This document shows positions 8,657 through 20,929 of a DNA stretch of 64,000 nt, in pieces (the stretch's first letter is position 1; each line of letters starts with the position of its first letter). Where the stretch lies: the NCBI GenBank assembly GCA_964405465.1, contig CAYONZ010000013.1, forward strand, positions 1-64,000, written 5' to 3'. The stretch comes from CAYONZ01 sp964405465 (lineage in GTDB: Bacteria > Bdellovibrionota > Bdellovibrionia > Bdellovibrionales > JAMPXM01). The position numbers and the translations under genes are program-made. The notes under the pieces are model-generated. The model worked only from the letters and a program-made list of their open reading frames with translations, did no database searches and was not told the origin of the DNA.

Positions 8657-9175
8657 ATGATTAGTCGTTCTGACAAAGCTACCGAAATAGAAAAATTGAC
8701 TAAGAAGTTTGCTTCTGCAAAAGCGGCATTTCTTGTTGATTTTAAAGGTATGTCGGTTGAGCAAGTTACTTTGTTGCGCAAGCGGTTACACGGAGCGGAT
8801 TCTGAGTTTAGGGTTGTTCGAAATACACTTGCAATTCGTGCTTTACAGGCAGTACCGAAGTCTGAGTCGGCTCTGAAGTCTTCGCTAGTGGGAAATAACG
8901 CGGTTGTTTTTGCTTATGGCGAAGCGACGGCATCTGCAAAGACTCTTTCAGAGTTTGCGAAGGATGTAGAGCAGCTTCAGTTGAAGGTTGGAGTGTTTGA
9001 AGGTCAGGCATTATCTGTCGCTGATGTTAAAGCTCTTGCTGCGCTGCCATCAAAAGAAGTGTTAAGGTCTCAGTTGTTAGGAATGTTAAGTGCGCCGGCG
9101 TCAACATTCGTTCGTTTATTGAATGCTGTGCCAAGTGGGTTTGTTCGTGTTCTTGATGCGAAAGCTCAGAAGTAG
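8657..9175 (+). CDS. rplJ: 50S ribosomal protein L10
   Basis: 172 aa. Base of the ribosomal stalk that anchors L7/L12 dimers. The N-terminal rRNA-binding fold is recognisable (AAFLVDFKGMSVEQVTLLR, then RVVRNTLA), as is the long C-terminal helix that binds L12 dimers (about 135-172). It has an unusually strong Shine-Dalgarno. Followed 35 nt later by rplL. Confidence 0.95.
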   Translation: MISRSDKATEIEKLTKKFASAKAAFLVDFKGMSVEQVTLLRKRLHGADSEFRVVRNTLAIRALQAVPKSESALKSSLVGNNAVVFAYGEATASAKTLSEFAKDVEQLQLKVGVFEGQALSVADVKALAALPSKEVLRSQLLGMLSAPASTFVRLLNAVPSGFVRVLDAKAQK

Positions 9176-9210
9176 TTTTTGAAAATAATAAATAATTTTT
9201 GGAGGATTTT

Positions 9211-9582
9211 ATGTCAGTAAATAAAGAACAAGTTGTTGAGTTTTTGTCTCAAATGCCAGTTATCGAGTTGGCAAATTTGGTAAAGGAATTGGAAGAAAAG
9301 TGGGGAGTTAGTGCTGCTGCGCCAGTAGCAGCTGTTGCTGCTGGAGTTGGTGCTGCGCCTGCTGAAGAAAAGACTGCATTTGACGCGATTTTGACTGATG
9401 CTGGTGCAAACAAAATCAATGTGATTAAAGAAGTTCGCGCAGTCACAGGTCTTGGCTTGAAGGAAGCAAAAGATTTGGTTGAGGGTGCTCCTAAGGCGAT
9501 CAAAGAGGGTGTGAGTAAGGAAGAGGCTGAAAAGATTAAAAAAGCAGTTGAAGCTGCTGGAGCCAAGGTTACAATTAAGTAA
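9211..9582 (+). CDS. rplL: 50S ribosomal protein L7/L12
   Basis: 123 aa. Multi-copy stalk protein that recruits translational GTPases. It has an N-terminal dimerisation helix pair, an Ala/Val/Pro-rich hinge (about 38-55), and the conserved C-terminal domain with [20 protein letters not shown] and GAKVTIK. ATG 9211 follows tggagg; a TTG at 9199 is upstream of the Shine-Dalgarno and can be discarded. Confidence 0.97.
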   Translation: MSVNKEQVVEFLSQMPVIELANLVKELEEKWGVSAAAPVAAVAAGVGAAPAEEKTAFDAILTDAGANKINVIKEVRAVTGLGLKEAKDLVEGAPKAIKEGVSKEEAEKIKKAVEAAGAKVTIK

Positions 9583-9603
9583 TTTTTTGTTCGTGAGTTT
9601 TTT

Positions 9604-9635
9604 GTTGGGGCCAATCTCGGCCCCACTTTGTTTTT
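9604..9635 (+). terminator. rplL-rpoB attenuator-type hairpin
   Basis: GGGGCC (9607-9612), loop aatctc, GGCCCC (9619-9624), followed by actttgttttt. The position matches the partial terminator known between rplL and rpoB in E. coli. The interrupted U-run suggests incomplete termination, lowering rpoBC expression relative to ribosomal proteins. Confidence 0.65.
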
Positions 9636-9665
9636 AATATATTTCTGATTTAGTTGGGAGAGAGA

Positions 9666-12600
9666 ATGGGAACAAACGCAGTAACTGCCTCTAATCTCCG
9701 TGTGCGAAAGAGCTTTGCGAGTAGTAATCAGGTTATAGAAATTCCAAACTTGATTGAGCTTCAGAAGAGTTCGTACGAGAGTTTTTTGCAAAAAGATGTC
9801 GATCCAGATCGCCGAGTGGAGGCTGGATTGCATGGTGTGTTTAGGTCCGTTTTTCCTATCTCAGATTTTAACAACACAGCAAGTCTTGAGTTTGTCAGTT
9901 ATACTTTGGAGCCAGCGAAATATGATGTCGACGAGTGTCGGCAGAGGGGTATGACCTTTGCTGCTCCAATTAAGGTGACGTTGCGATTGATTGTTTTTGA
10001 TGTAGACGAGCAAACCGAGGCTCGTAGCATTCGTGACGTTAAAGAGCAGGAAGTTTATCTTGGTGAAATTCCATTAATGACCTCAAATGGATCCTTTATA
10101 ATCAATGGGACAGAACGGGTTGTTGTGAGTCAATTGCATCGCTCGCCCGGTGTATTTTTTGATGATGATGGCGGAAAAAACAACGCTAGTGGTAAGTTGA
10201 TTTATTCGGGGCGGATTATTCCTTATCGCGGTTCGTGGTTGGATTTGGAATTTGACCAGAAGGATTTAATCTACTGTAGAATCGATCGTAGAAGAAAATT
10301 TCCAGTTACGATTCTTTTGAAGGCTCTTGGTTTTAGTGTTGAGGAGTTGCTTGAATATTTTTATGACACAGATGTTGTTAGGGTAAAAAAAGGTAAGTTG
10401 TGGAGAGAGATTGATATTGAGCGGATGGGTGGGCAAAGGGCTATTGCTGACCTTATTGACCCGACATCTGGAGAGGTTTTGGTTAAACAGGGGCGTAGGA
10501 TCACAAGGGCAATTGTTAAAAGAGTGAAGGCAATTGATCTTCGTGAGGTGGAAGTTTCTATCGCCGATTTAGAGGGAAAAGTTGTAGCGAAACCTCTTAT
10601 AGATGATCAAACGGGAGAGATCATTGCGGACGCCAATACAGAGCTCACAGCTTCTGTCGTTCAGCGATCGTTGGATGCGGGAATTGATCATTTCGGCTTG
10701 ATATTTTTTGATGGTTTGTCTGTAGGGCCCTTTTTGAGAAATACTCTTTTGGTTGATAAAGTTAATACACGGGAAGATGCTCTGCTTGAGATTTACAAAA
10801 GATTGAGGCCTGGCGAGCCTCCTACGGTCGATGCCTCTGAAGTGTTTTTCAAGCGTCTATTTTTTGATCCTGAGTCTTACGATTTGAGTGAGGTCGGAAG
10901 GTTGAAGATTAATCACAAATTTTCTATTTCGTTTGATGATACTCCGGTCGAACATCGCACACTAACAAAACAGGATATTTTGGCAACTGTAAAGACTCTT
11001 GTGGAGTTAAGGAACGGACGTGGCGCTGTAGATGATATAGATCATTTGGGTAATAGGCGTGTCCGATCAGTAGGTGAATTGCTTGAGAATCAGTATCGTG
11101 TTGGGCTCGTGAGAATGGAGAGGGCGATTCGTGAGAGAATGAGCCTCCAAGATGTTGAAACGATGATGCCGCATGACCTGGTGAACGCAAAGCCAATAAA
11201 TGCAGTAGTTAAAGAGTTTTTTGGGGCAAGTCAATTATCGCAGTTTATGGATCAAACGAATCCACTCTCTGAGATTACCCATAAGCGGAGACTTTCTGCA
11301 CTGGGGCCGGGGGGATTGACGAGAGATCGTGCCGGGTTTGAGGTGAGAGATGTTCATCCCACGCATTATGGTCGTATATGCCCAATTGAAACGCCAGAAG
11401 GACCAAATATCGGTTTAATTGCTTCCTTGGCGACTTATGCCAGGATTAATAATTATGGGTTCATTGAGACTCCGTATCGCAATGTCGTGAATGGTGAGAG
11501 TGAGGGGCAGATTCGATATATGTCTGCTCTTGAGGAATCTGGACACTATATTGCTCAAGCGTCTTTGGCTTTTTCTGATTCAAGAAAGTCTGAAAATGCT
11601 ACGTGTCGAATTAATGGTGAATATGAAATTGTGGGACGAGAGAAGATCACACTGATGGACGTTTCTCCTAGTCAGCTTGTTTCAATTGCTGCTTCATTGA
11701 TTCCGTTTTTGGAGCACGATGACGCCAATCGAGCATTGATGGGTTCCAATATGCAGCGGCAAGCTGTGCCGCTTTTGAGGTCCCGTGCGCCTTTGGTTGG
11801 AACTGGAGTTGAAAGGTTAGTGGCTAGAGATTCTGGCACGAGTGTTGTTGCGCAGAACGATGGTTTGGTAGAAGAAGCTGATGCTTCTCGGATTGTGGTT
11901 CGTCGTTTGGCAAAAGGTGGGGAACTTGGTGCCAATGTCGATATATATAATCTTATAAAATATCAGCGTACAAATCAGAACACCTGCTTCAATCAGAAGC
12001 CGATTGTTAAACATGGAGATATGATTAAAAAGGGCGATATTATAGCCGATGGTCCTTCAACTGAGCTGGGGGAATTGGCTCTGGGTCAAAACATTTTGGT
12101 CGCCTTTACGCCTTGGATGGGCTATAACTTTGAGGATTCAATTCTGATTTCTGAACGTCTGATAAAAGATGACACATACACCTCTATTCATATTGAAGAA
12201 TTTGAGTGTGTGGCAAGGGACACAAAACTTGGCAGAGAAGAAATAACTCGAGATATAGCGAATGTCCCAGAGGAGGCGCTTCGAGACTTAGATATCAGTG
12301 GGATTATCAGAGTTGGCGCAGAGGTAAAGCCCGGAGTTATTTTGGTAGGTAAAGTCACTCCAAAAGGGGAAACACAATTATCGCCTGAGGAAAAGTTACT
12401 AAGGGCGATTTTTGGGGAGAAAGCCGGTGATGTCCGAGACACCTCGTTGCGTGTTCCCTCAGGCGTTTCGGGTACAGTTATAGATGCTCAGGTTTATAGT
12501 CGTGATGGAGCGGATAGAGATGAAAGACTCCAATATATAATTGAAGAAAAACGGAAGAAACTTGAGAAGGATTTATCTGTTGAGCAGAATGTCATTAGAA

Positions 12601-13817
12601 ACAATGCTTTAGAGAAGATTAAAGCATTATTGATTGGTCGAACTACTTCGGGTGTGTTGTTGAGCGAGGATGGAAGCAACAAATTGCTTCAAAAGGGGCA
12701 AACGATCACTTCGGAAGACCTGGAGACGATTCCTTTTGAGTTGCTGAACTATGTCCCGTTGGAGAGTGAGCTTGAGTATCAGGTAAGTCGAATTATCGAT
12801 GGTGCTCGAAATCAGCTTGATGCGGTAAAAATGGTTTTTGGCGAGAAATTTGATCGGTTGAAGAAGGGGGATGAGTTGCCTCCTGGGGTGATCAAGATGG
12901 TCAAGGTTTACGTGGCCATTAAACGGAAGCTTCAGGTGGGTGACAAGTTCGCCGGGCGGCATGGCAATAAAGGCGTGGTATCAAAAATATTGCCTGTTGA
13001 AGATATGCCATATCTGGCTGATGGCCGTCCTGTGGATATGGTTTTAAACCCGCTTGGAGTGCCATCTAGGATGAACATTGGTCAAATTTTGGAGGTGCAT
13101 CTAGGTTGGGCTGCCAAAAATATTGGTGAGCAGCTACAGAATTTGTTGATTGATTTCGATTCCAACAGGGCTCGGAAGGAATTGAAGAATTCTTTTTCGG
13201 ATGATGGGATTTCGCAAACAGTTGAAAATGCAGACGACGATTCTCTTAAGAGAATCGTTAGGACGATGGCGGACGGTGTACATTTCGGAACTCCAGTGTT
13301 TGATGGTGCCACGGAAATAGATGTCAGAAGTCTTCTTAAACAGGCTGGCGTGCCTGATTCTGGTCAGATGGTACTATTTGATGGAAGAAGCGGTGAGCCT
13401 TTCGATAATCCGGTTACTGTCGGTGTAATGTACATGCTGAAATTACACCACTTGGTGGAGGAGAAGATACATGCTCGTTCAATTGGCCCTTATTCATTGG
13501 TCTCTCAGCAGCCTCTTGGTGGAAAGGCTCAATTTGGAGGGCAGAGATTGGGAGAAATGGAAGTGTGGGCAATAGAGGCTTACGGTGCGGCATATTCGCT
13601 TCAAGAGTTTTTGACGGTTAAATCTGACGATGTCGCCGGTCGGACTCGAATGTATGAGAGTATTGTAAAAGGTGAGAATGTTCTTGAGCCAGGCTTACCG
13701 GAGTCTTTCAATGTTTTGGTTAAAGAGCTCCAGAGTCTTGCACTGAATGTTGAGCTCATTGAATCGGATATTTTGACTGACAATCCTGATGCAGATCAGG
13801 ATGAAGATAGAACTTAA
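9666..13817 (+). CDS. rpoB: DNA-directed RNA polymerase subunit beta
   Basis: 1383 aa. Catalytic-core subunit. The rifampicin pocket is readable: [20 protein letters not shown], then [16 protein letters not shown], with the Ser, Asp, His and Ser positions linked to resistance in wild-type form and one Asn-to-Thr change in MDQNN. The C-terminal clamp segments [20 protein letters not shown] and [18 protein letters not shown] are intact. The start is ATG 9666 after gggagagaga; a TTG at 9654 is unlikely. rpoC follows after 14 nt. Confidence 0.98.
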   Translation: MGTNAVTASNLRVRKSFASSNQVIEIPNLIELQKSSYESFLQKDVDPDRRVEAGLHGVFRSVFPISDFNNTASLEFVSYTLEPAKYDVDECRQRGMTFAAPIKVTLRLIVFDVDEQTEARSIRDVKEQEVYLGEIPLMTSNGSFIINGTERVVVSQLHRSPGVFFDDDGGKNNASGKLIYSGRIIPYRGSWLDLEFDQKDLIYCRIDRRRKFPVTILLKALGFSVEELLEYFYDTDVVRVKKGKLWREIDIERMGGQRAIADLIDPTSGEVLVKQGRRITRAIVKRVKAIDLREVEVSIADLEGKVVAKPLIDDQTGEIIADANTELTASVVQRSLDAGIDHFGLIFFDGLSVGPFLRNTLLVDKVNTREDALLEIYKRLRPGEPPTVDASEVFFKRLFFDPESYDLSEVGRLKINHKFSISFDDTPVEHRTLTKQDILATVKTLVELRNGRGAVDDIDHLGNRRVRSVGELLENQYRVGLVRMERAIRERMSLQDVETMMPHDLVNAKPINAVVKEFFGASQLSQFMDQTNPLSEITHKRRLSALGPGGLTRDRAGFEVRDVHPTHYGRICPIETPEGPNIGLIASLATYARINNYGFIETPYRNVVNGESEGQIRYMSALEESGHYIAQASLAFSDSRKSENATCRINGEYEIVGREKITLMDVSPSQLVSIAASLIPFLEHDDANRALMGSNMQRQAVPLLRSRAPLVGTGVERLVARDSGTSVVAQNDGLVEEADASRIVVRRLAKGGELGANVDIYNLIKYQRTNQNTCFNQKPIVKHGDMIKKGDIIADGPSTELGELALGQNILVAFTPWMGYNFEDSILISERLIKDDTYTSIHIEEFECVARDTKLGREEITRDIANVPEEALRDLDISGIIRVGAEVKPGVILVGKVTPKGETQLSPEEKLLRAIFGEKAGDVRDTSLRVPSGVSGTVIDAQVYSRDGADRDERLQYIIEEKRKKLEKDLSVEQNVIRNNALEKIKALLIGRTTSGVLLSEDGSNKLLQKGQTITSEDLETIPFELLNYVPLESELEYQVSRIIDGARNQLDAVKMVFGEKFDRLKKGDELPPGVIKMVKVYVAIKRKLQVGDKFAGRHGNKGVVSKILPVEDMPYLADGRPVDMVLNPLGVPSRMNIGQILEVHLGWAAKNIGEQLQNLLIDFDSNRARKELKNSFSDDGISQTVENADDDSLKRIVRTMADGVHFGTPVFDGATEIDVRSLLKQAGVPDSGQMVLFDGRSGEPFDNPVTVGVMYMLKLHHLVEEKIHARSIGPYSLVSQQPLGGKAQFGGQRLGEMEVWAIEAYGAAYSLQEFLTVKSDDVAGRTRMYESIVKGENVLEPGLPESFNVLVKELQSLALNVELIESDILTDNPDADQDEDRT

Positions 13818-13831
13818 CCTCGGAGACTGAA

Positions 13832-16800
13832 TTGAAAGACCTTTTAAATTTTTTTGATAAACCTAAAGATCCACTATCTTTTGACGCGGTTCGTGTCTCG
13901 TTGGCCTCACCTGAGATGATTCGAGAGTGGTCTCACGGTGAAGTGAAGAAGCCGGAAACCATTAACTACAGGACATTTAAGCCAGAGCGTGATGGTTTGT
14001 TTTGTGCGAAGATATTTGGGCCGGTCAAAGATTACGAGTGCCTTTGTGGTAAATACAAACGGATGAAATATCGCGGTGTAGTCTGTGAGAAATGTGGTGT
14101 GGAGGTTACCCAAACAAAGGTTCGTAGGGAACGGTTGGGTCATATAGAATTAGCAACCCCAGTGGCGCATATCTGGTTTTTAAGGTCACTGCCGAGTCGA
14201 ATTGGGAACCTGTTGAATCTTTCTTTGAAAGATGTGGAGAAAGTACTCTATTGCGAAGCGTATGTTGTCATTGATCCCTTGGAAACCTCACTTGATGAGG
14301 GTCAGGTTTTAACTGAAGAGGCATATCAAAATGCGTTAACTGAATTTGGCCCAAACTTTAAATGTGGGATGGGCGGGGAAGCTGTTAGAGAGTTATTGCG
14401 AAAGATTGACACAGAGTTTTTGTCTAAAAAACTTCGTTTGGAGCTTCGTGACAGTAAATCAGACGCACAAGTCAAAAAGTTAACGAAGCGATTGAAGGTT
14501 GTAGAAGCGTTTAGGGAGTCGATAAATCGACCGGACTGGATGATGCTTGAAGCGCTTCCAGTAATTCCACCTGATTTAAGGCCGTTGGTTCCTTTAGATG
14601 GTGGTCGATTTGCGACTTCGGATTTAAATGATCTTTACCGACGTGTGATAAATCGAAACAATCGCCTGCGTCGTCTTCAGGAGCTGAATGCTCCAGATAT
14701 TATAATTCGAAATGAAAAGCGAATGTTGCAGGAGGCGGTTGATGCACTTTTGGATAATGGGCGGAGAGGTAAAACCTTCACAGGTCCGAATAAGCGCCCG
14801 CTTCGGTCTTTAAGTGACATGCTTAAAGGTAAACAGGGAAGATTTAGACAAAATTTGCTAGGAAAGCGTGTAGATTATTCTGGTCGATCTGTGATTGTTG
14901 TTGGGCCGAATCTCAAATTACACCAGTGTGGTCTCCCGAAAGAGATGGCTTTGGAATTATTTAAACCTTTTGTTTACAATAAACTGGAGGAGCGGGGATT
15001 CACATCGGGTATCAAGCATGCGAAAAAGACTGTAGAGCAAGAGGCTGTCGAGGTTTGGGAGGTCTTGGCCGATGTGGTGAAAGAACACCCAGTATTGTTG
15101 AACAGGGCTCCTACCCTGCATCGTTTGGGAATCCAAGCATTTGAGCCCGTGCTGCATGAAGGGAAAGCGATTCAGTTGCACCCCCTGGTCTGTACTGCAT
15201 TTAATGCAGATTTTGATGGAGATCAAATGGCCGTTCACGTTCCGCTATCTGTTGAAGCTCAGGTGGAGGCGCGTGTGCTGATGATGTCAACAAACAACAT
15301 TTTGAGTCCAGCAAGTGGGCGACCTATTATTAATGCGACTCAAGATATTGTGCTTGGGTTGTACTGGATGACCAGGGTTAGGCCAGGTGCCCGTGGCACG
15401 GGACTGATTTTTTCATCCGTGGATGAAGTTGGATATGCATTTGAGTCTGGCAAGGTGGATATTCAGGCTGCCTGCAAATTAAAAGTGGGTGGGGGGATTG
15501 TTGAGACGAGTGTTGGGCGTGCTATATTGAGTTCAATTGTCCCGAACGAAGTTCCGTTTTCCAGTATTAACAAGGTTATGACGAAAAAAGAGCTTGCGAT
15601 TTTAATCGACACAACTTTTAGGGTTGCAGGGGGGAAGGCGACAGTCATTCTTGCTGACAAAGTGATGGAGTTAGGATTTCGTCACTCAACAAGGGCTGGA
15701 ATTTCCATTTGTTTGGAGCACATGAGGATTCCACAGGCAAAGCACGTTCTTTTAAGTGATGCTGAACGCCAAGTTTCCGAGATTCAGATTCAATATGACG
15801 AAGGTCTGATTACGGATGGGGAGCGCTACAACAAAGTTGTAGATATTTGGGCTCAAACAGCAGACAAAGTTGCCAAAGAAATGATGTCGGAGTTGGAGAA
15901 GCAGGAGTTTTTTGTTGGTGGGAAAGGTGTTGTCGCGCCGTCATTTAATCCAATCTTCATAATGGCTGATTCCGGGGCTAGAGGATCTGCCGCGCAGATT
16001 AGACAGTTGGCAGGAATGCGGGGTCTGATGGCAAAACCATCGGGCGCCATTATTGAAACTCCTATTACTGCCAATTTTAGGGAGGGATTATCGGTACTTC
16101 AGTATTTCATTTCCACGCATGGAGCGCGTAAAGGACTGGCCGATACTGCCCTTAAGACAGCAAATTCTGGGTATTTAACTCGGCGCTTGGTCGATGTTGC
16201 TCAAGATGTGATCGTCAACGAATTCGATTGTGGAACAGAGGATGGGTTGGAAGTAACTCCCTTGGTTGAGGGAGGAGAGGTAATTCAGCCTCTTGGAGAT
16301 CGCATTTTAGGAAGAACAGCTTTGGAGGCGATAGTTGACCCATATTCTGGAGAGGTCGTGGTTGCTAAGGGGTCTGAAATTGACGAGAATCAGGTGAAGA
16401 AAATTGATGGACTTGGTATTGAGCGAGTTAAGATCCGCTCAGTATTGACGTGTAATACAAAGCGCGGAACCTGTATTCGATGCTATGGTCGCGATCTGGC
16501 TCGAGGTAATATGGTGAATTTGGGGGAGGCTGTTGGCATAATTGCAGCACAGTCGATTGGAGAGCCGGGAACGCAGCTAACGATGAGGACTTTTCACTTG
16601 GGAGGCACTGCCTCTCGTGCTGTAGAGCAGTCGGTTCATACTGCTAGACATGATGGGGTAGTTAAATTTCAAGGAGTCAATACAGTTGTAAACCGAAATG
16701 GTAGACTGACTGTGATGAATCGCAATGGTGAGGTCGTATTGTTCGATTCAACTGGGCGTGAGAGAGAGAGATTTAGATTGGTTTACGGGGCCATTCTTTC

Positions 16801-17965
16801 CGTGATGGATGGAGAGGCTGTTAAGCGCGGGGCGCTAATTGCTGAATGGGACCCTTATTCAAATCCAATTATTTCGGAGGTTTCTGCGGTTGCCTCGTTC
16901 AAAGACTTTGAAGAAGGTGTTTCAGTTGCGGAACAAGTGGACTCTGTTACAGGTTTTGCAACGAAGGTTGTTATCGAGGCTAAAGGGACCGATTTGAAAC
17001 CTACAGTTCTCCTTGTTGATTCTACTGGAGGTCAAGTGCTTTTACCTGGACGGGCGATCCCCGCTAAGTATACGATTCCGGTGGGAGCACAGCTAATGGT
17101 TGTAGATGGGCAGGAAATTCATGCTGGGGATGTGTTGGCCAAAATACATAGAGAAACCTCTAAGACTAAAGATATTACTGGGGGTTTGCCTCGCGTTGCG
17201 GAGTTGTTTGAAGCGAGAAAGCCGAAAGAGGCCGCTATAATTGCTGAGGTTGATGGCTATGTTACTTTTGGTAAAGACGTAAAGGGAAAGCAGCGTGTAA
17301 TAGTCACTCCTGAAGTTGGTGAGCAGCGTGAATATTTGATTCCGAAAGGAAAGCATGTTGCGGTCCGAGAGGGTGAATTTGTAAAGGCTGGTGAAGCACT
17401 TATGGATGGACCAACTAACCCTCATGATATTTTGGCTGTTTTGGGAGAGAAAGAGCTCGCGTCCTATTTGGTAAATGAAATTCAAGAGGTCTATCGTCTT
17501 CAAGGCGTTGGAATCAATGACAAGCATATTGAGGTTATTGTTCGTCAGATGCTTCGCAAAGTTCGAGTTAAGTCTGTTGGTGGCTCTAGATTTTTGGTTG
17601 GGGAGCAAGTGGAGCGTTACTCCTATGACCTAGAGGTCGAAAGGCTGAGCAGGGGAGGTGAGGAGTTGCCAAATTGTGAGCCTTTGCTGTTGGGAATTAC
17701 TAAGGTTTCACTGAGTACCGATAGCTGGATTTCAGCAGCCTCATTCCAAGAGACAACTAAGGTTTTGACTGAAGCTGCGATAAATTCGAAAACCGATTTT
17801 TTGAGAGGCCTAAAGGAAAATATTATTATGGGGAGACTTATTCCAGCTGGAACAGGAACGTCTTCTTATAAAAAATGGAAAATTTCTGTCTTAGATAGAG
17901 AGGCAGAGGGAGCTGGGGCTGCTTTGCCGCTGAGCCAAAGAAGTTCGCATAGTTTTTTAAATTAA
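13832..17965 (+). CDS. rpoC: DNA-directed RNA polymerase subunit beta'
   Basis: 1377 aa. Seen: the N-terminal zinc ribbon ([20 protein letters not shown]), the Mg-binding active site [16 protein letters not shown], the trigger-loop region ([13 protein letters not shown]), the second zinc site ([19 protein letters not shown]) and the C-terminal segment [13 protein letters not shown]. The start is a TTG (13832) after cggaga, giving the expected MKDLLNFF beginning. Confidence 0.98.
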   Translation: MKDLLNFFDKPKDPLSFDAVRVSLASPEMIREWSHGEVKKPETINYRTFKPERDGLFCAKIFGPVKDYECLCGKYKRMKYRGVVCEKCGVEVTQTKVRRERLGHIELATPVAHIWFLRSLPSRIGNLLNLSLKDVEKVLYCEAYVVIDPLETSLDEGQVLTEEAYQNALTEFGPNFKCGMGGEAVRELLRKIDTEFLSKKLRLELRDSKSDAQVKKLTKRLKVVEAFRESINRPDWMMLEALPVIPPDLRPLVPLDGGRFATSDLNDLYRRVINRNNRLRRLQELNAPDIIIRNEKRMLQEAVDALLDNGRRGKTFTGPNKRPLRSLSDMLKGKQGRFRQNLLGKRVDYSGRSVIVVGPNLKLHQCGLPKEMALELFKPFVYNKLEERGFTSGIKHAKKTVEQEAVEVWEVLADVVKEHPVLLNRAPTLHRLGIQAFEPVLHEGKAIQLHPLVCTAFNADFDGDQMAVHVPLSVEAQVEARVLMMSTNNILSPASGRPIINATQDIVLGLYWMTRVRPGARGTGLIFSSVDEVGYAFESGKVDIQAACKLKVGGGIVETSVGRAILSSIVPNEVPFSSINKVMTKKELAILIDTTFRVAGGKATVILADKVMELGFRHSTRAGISICLEHMRIPQAKHVLLSDAERQVSEIQIQYDEGLITDGERYNKVVDIWAQTADKVAKEMMSELEKQEFFVGGKGVVAPSFNPIFIMADSGARGSAAQIRQLAGMRGLMAKPSGAIIETPITANFREGLSVLQYFISTHGARKGLADTALKTANSGYLTRRLVDVAQDVIVNEFDCGTEDGLEVTPLVEGGEVIQPLGDRILGRTALEAIVDPYSGEVVVAKGSEIDENQVKKIDGLGIERVKIRSVLTCNTKRGTCIRCYGRDLARGNMVNLGEAVGIIAAQSIGEPGTQLTMRTFHLGGTASRAVEQSVHTARHDGVVKFQGVNTVVNRNGRLTVMNRNGEVVLFDSTGRERERFRLVYGAILSVMDGEAVKRGALIAEWDPYSNPIISEVSAVASFKDFEEGVSVAEQVDSVTGFATKVVIEAKGTDLKPTVLLVDSTGGQVLLPGRAIPAKYTIPVGAQLMVVDGQEIHAGDVLAKIHRETSKTKDITGGLPRVAELFEARKPKEAAIIAEVDGYVTFGKDVKGKQRVIVTPEVGEQREYLIPKGKHVAVREGEFVKAGEALMDGPTNPHDILAVLGEKELASYLVNEIQEVYRLQGVGINDKHIEVIVRQMLRKVRVKSVGGSRFLVGEQVERYSYDLEVERLSRGGEELPNCEPLLLGITKVSLSTDSWISAASFQETTKVLTEAAINSKTDFLRGLKENIIMGRLIPAGTGTSSYKKWKISVLDREAEGAGAALPLSQRSSHSFLN

Positions 17966-17977
17966 GTGGGAATTAGT

Positions 17978-18006
17978 TTGACTCATTTTTTTTTAACAGG
18001 TAACAG
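17978..18006 (+). promoter_or_regulatory. Putative str-operon promoter with T-tract spacer
   Basis: TTGACT, a 17-nt spacer that contains a T run, then TAACAG, about 30 nt ahead of rpsL. The -35 is good (5/6) and the -10 poor (3/6). The same TTGACT/T-tract layout recurs before rpsJ. Confidence 0.35.
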
Positions 18007-18037
18007 ACTCATTTGATAGAGATTTTAGAGAGGAATT

Positions 18038-18412
18038 ATGCCAACAATTAATCAGTTGATTCGCAGTCAGCGGATCGTTCAAAAAAACAAGACCGCATCT
18101 CCAGCACTGAAGAGTTGCCCACAAAAACGTGGTGTTTGTACTAGAGTTTACACCACAACTCCCAAGAAGCCGAATTCAGCTTTGCGAAAAGTTGCGCGTG
18201 TGAGGCTTTCTAATGGCTTTGAGGTGACGAGCTACATTCCGGGGATTGGGCATAATCTTCAAGAGCATAGTGTTGTGCTTATTCGCGGAGGAAGAGTGAA
18301 GGATCTTCCTGGAGTTAGGTATCATATCGTTCGTGGTGTTTTGGATACCCAGGGAGTTAGTGGGCGTTTGGTAAGTAGATCGAAGTATGGCGCGAAGCGC
18401 CCTAAGAAGTAA
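18038..18412 (+). CDS. rpsL: 30S ribosomal protein S12
   Basis: 124 aa. Decoding-centre protein. The motifs [17 protein letters not shown] and [13 protein letters not shown] are present, keeping the two lysines (E. coli K42/K87) whose substitution gives streptomycin resistance, so this allele looks sensitive. ATG 18038 follows gagagga. Confidence 0.98.
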   Translation: MPTINQLIRSQRIVQKNKTASPALKSCPQKRGVCTRVYTTTPKKPNSALRKVARVRLSNGFEVTSYIPGIGHNLQEHSVVLIRGGRVKDLPGVRYHIVRGVLDTQGVSGRLVSRSKYGAKRPKK

Positions 18413-18421
18413 GGAGATAAT

Positions 18422-18895
18422 GTGTCTCGTCGTAGAAAAGTAAATAAAAGAGAGATTCTTCCAGATCCAGTGTTTGGCGATGTGGTGATCACTAAATTTA
18501 TTAATAAGATGATGTTTGATGGAAAGAAAAGTAAATCGTTGGCAATTTTTTATTCATCTCTTGAGGAGATTGCAGGAAAGGTTCCTGGCGAGGAGTCGAT
18601 TTCGGTTTTTCGCAAGGCTCTTGAGAATGTAAAGCCTCAGATAGAAGTTCGATCGCGAAGGGTTGGTGGCGCTACGTATCAAGTTCCAGTGGATGTTCGG
18701 CCTAATAGGCGCTTGGCTTTGGCTATGAAATGGCTGATTGAGTATGCTAGGACGCGCGGCGAAAAGGATATGTCTAAACGTTTAGCGGGTGAGTTTCTTG
18801 ATGCATTTCATAATCGGGGTAATGCGATAAAAAAGAAAGAAGACGTTCATAGGATGGCGGACGCAAACAAGGCGTTCTCTCATTATAATTGGTAG
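18422..18895 (+). CDS. rpsG: 30S ribosomal protein S7
   Basis: 157 aa. Head protein that nucleates assembly of the 3' domain of 16S rRNA. Family landmarks: [19 protein letters not shown] at the start, [20 protein letters not shown] and a C-terminal [12 protein letters not shown] start at 18422, ten nt after rpsL, with aaggagat upstream. Confidence 0.97.
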   Translation: MSRRRKVNKREILPDPVFGDVVITKFINKMMFDGKKSKSLAIFYSSLEEIAGKVPGEESISVFRKALENVKPQIEVRSRRVGGATYQVPVDVRPNRRLALAMKWLIEYARTRGEKDMSKRLAGEFLDAFHNRGNAIKKKEDVHRMADANKAFSHYNW

Positions 18896-18902
18896 ATGCA
18901 TT

Positions 18903-20924
18903 ATGGCCAATGTTTTTGGAGTCTCTTCTATTAGGAACATTGGCATTCTTGCTCATATTGATGCTGGCAAGACTACCACGACCGAGCGAATACTTTTTTA
19001 TTCTAATAAGATTTACAAAATGGGAGAAGTCCATGAGGGAGCTGCTGTCATGGACTGGATGGAGCAGGAGCAAGAACGAGGGATAACTATCACTGCTGCT
19101 GCGACCACTCTTTTTTGGAAAGATTGCCAAATAAATTTGATCGACACGCCGGGGCACGTTGATTTTACTATAGAGGTTGAGCGCTCTATTCGTGTGTTAG
19201 ATGGTGCTGTTGTCTTGCTGGACGCGGTGAATGGGGTAGAGGCTCAAACCGAGGTTATATGGAGACAGGTTGTTTCCCACAAAGTCCCCCGAATTGTCTT
19301 TATCAATAAGATGGACCGTGTTGGTGCAGATTTTGATGGTTCTGTGACTTCGTTGAAAACAAGACTGGGTGCCTCTGCTCTAGTTTTACAAATTCCTTTT
19401 TTTGAGAATGAGTGTTTCTCTGGGATAATTGACCTTGTTAGAATGAGACTCCTGATTTGGCGCGATGAAGAGTCTGGTCGTGATGTGGATGATTGTGTGG
19501 TACCCCCCTCCGCGATGGAAGGGGCCGTTGTTGCTCGTCAACGTTTAATTGAGGACCTAGCAAATTTGTCTGAAGAAGTTGAAAGTTATTATTTAAACGA
19601 CAATGATCCGCCGGTGGAAGTTATTTTAAATGCTGTTAAATTAGTGATAGGTGCTTGCAATGCTGTTGCTGTATTGTGTGGGGCATCCTTCAGAAATAAG
19701 GGAGTTCAGCCTCTTTTGGATGCGGTGGTGAGTTTTTTGCCTTCCCCATCTGTTATGTCTCTGGGCGATAGAAAGTTATCTTTGGTCTTTAAGATTGCGG
19801 CTGACGCGCATGCTGGTGTTTTGACATATATTCGTGTCTATTCTGGAGTGTTGCGACTTGGGGACCATTTGTATAACCATCGGGTCGGGAAATGGGAGAG
19901 GGTTGGTAAAATTTTAAGAATGCATGCTAATTCTCGCGAGGAAATCTCAGAGGTTGGGCCAGGAGATATTGCGGCTCTGGTAGGGCTCAAGTTGTCGGTT
20001 ACTGGGGATACATTGTCTGACTCTGTTGATAGCGAAGTGCTTGAAGCTATTGAGGTTCCAGTACCTGTAATCTCTGTTGCTCTTGAGGCCAAGTCAAATG
20101 TCGATCATGAGAAAATGTTATTGGCTCTCCGACGGTTTGAAAGAGAAGATCCCTCTTGTCGGGTTCGTGTGGATGTCGAAACCGGCCAAGTTTTGCTTGA
20201 GGGCATGGGAGAGCTTCATTTGGAAATTCTTGTTGATCGGTTGCGGCGTGAGAATCGAATAGAAGCAAATGTGGGAAAGCCTCAGGTTTCATATCGCGAA
20301 TCTGTGGCAATGTCAGGCGCATCTAGTTTTGTTTTTGATAGGCTAATTGCGGGTGTGGAGCATCGGGTGGATCTTGATTTGGAGCTCGACCAGCTGAGTG
20401 TGAGCGATGCTCCATTGGTGGATATTTCGGTGGCAGGTCTCGCTGCTGACGAGATTGTTGCGTTAAGGTCCGGCACAGAAGAGGCCCTTCAGGTTGGATG
20501 CGCAGCTGGTTTCCCGGTCTGCGGGGTGCGGATTAGGGTTTGTAGGTGTGAGTTCGTTAGGTTGCCTAGTTCAGGTTTGGCGCTTAAAGTTGCTGTTGGA
20601 GCGGCTGTCCGTGATATTTTAGAGAGATGTCACCCTAGAATTCTGGAACCAATTTGTTCATTGGAGATATCTGTGCCGAGTGAGTTTGTTGGTGTGGTAA
20701 TCGGGGATCTTGGTGCGCGTAGAGGGCAGGTGGAGCGGCTTGATAATAAGGGGATGGAACAAATTGTTATTGGAGAAGTTGCTTTGGCAGAAGTTTTTGG
20801 ATATGCGACGGATCTTAGGTCAATGACCCAAGGTAGAGGTACTTTTTCACTTGCATTCAAGCACTACAGTTTTGCTCCTGAAAAAATTGAGCGCAGCATC
20901 AAAGAGAGATTTGGTAGATCATAA
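18903..20924 (+). CDS. fusA: Elongation factor G, atypical domain IV
   Basis: 673 aa, somewhat short for EF-G (about 690-700). The translocase GTPase part is normal: G1 AHIDAGKT (17-24), RGITITAAAT, DTPGHVDF, NKMD, domain II (RVYSGVLRLGDHLYN) and domain III (GQVLLEGMGELHLEILVDR). Domain V is also clear (FGYATDLRSMTQGRGTF). Domain IV is not. Where GGRGQYG is expected after YRES the sequence reads AGVEH (483-487), and the HxVDSSE loop reads VRLPSSG (552-558), so the tip His (E. coli His583) is Val552. IPxEYIPAV is also lost. Base composition matches its neighbours, so no sign of transfer. It could be a fast-evolving EF-G or an EFG2-like factor in the fusA locus. Confidence 0.88.
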   Translation: MANVFGVSSIRNIGILAHIDAGKTTTTERILFYSNKIYKMGEVHEGAAVMDWMEQEQERGITITAAATTLFWKDCQINLIDTPGHVDFTIEVERSIRVLDGAVVLLDAVNGVEAQTEVIWRQVVSHKVPRIVFINKMDRVGADFDGSVTSLKTRLGASALVLQIPFFENECFSGIIDLVRMRLLIWRDEESGRDVDDCVVPPSAMEGAVVARQRLIEDLANLSEEVESYYLNDNDPPVEVILNAVKLVIGACNAVAVLCGASFRNKGVQPLLDAVVSFLPSPSVMSLGDRKLSLVFKIAADAHAGVLTYIRVYSGVLRLGDHLYNHRVGKWERVGKILRMHANSREEISEVGPGDIAALVGLKLSVTGDTLSDSVDSEVLEAIEVPVPVISVALEAKSNVDHEKMLLALRRFEREDPSCRVRVDVETGQVLLEGMGELHLEILVDRLRRENRIEANVGKPQVSYRESVAMSGASSFVFDRLIAGVEHRVDLDLELDQLSVSDAPLVDISVAGLAADEIVALRSGTEEALQVGCAAGFPVCGVRIRVCRCEFVRLPSSGLALKVAVGAAVRDILERCHPRILEPICSLEISVPSEFVGVVIGDLGARRGQVERLDNKGMEQIVIGEVALAEVFGYATDLRSMTQGRGTFSLAFKHYSFAPEKIERSIKERFGRS

Positions 20925-20929
20925 AATAA

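Noticed and set aside
11200..11330. Rifampicin-resistant rpoB allele
   Set aside because: The main resistance positions are wild type; the single Asn-to-Thr change in the MDQNN segment is not enough to claim resistance.
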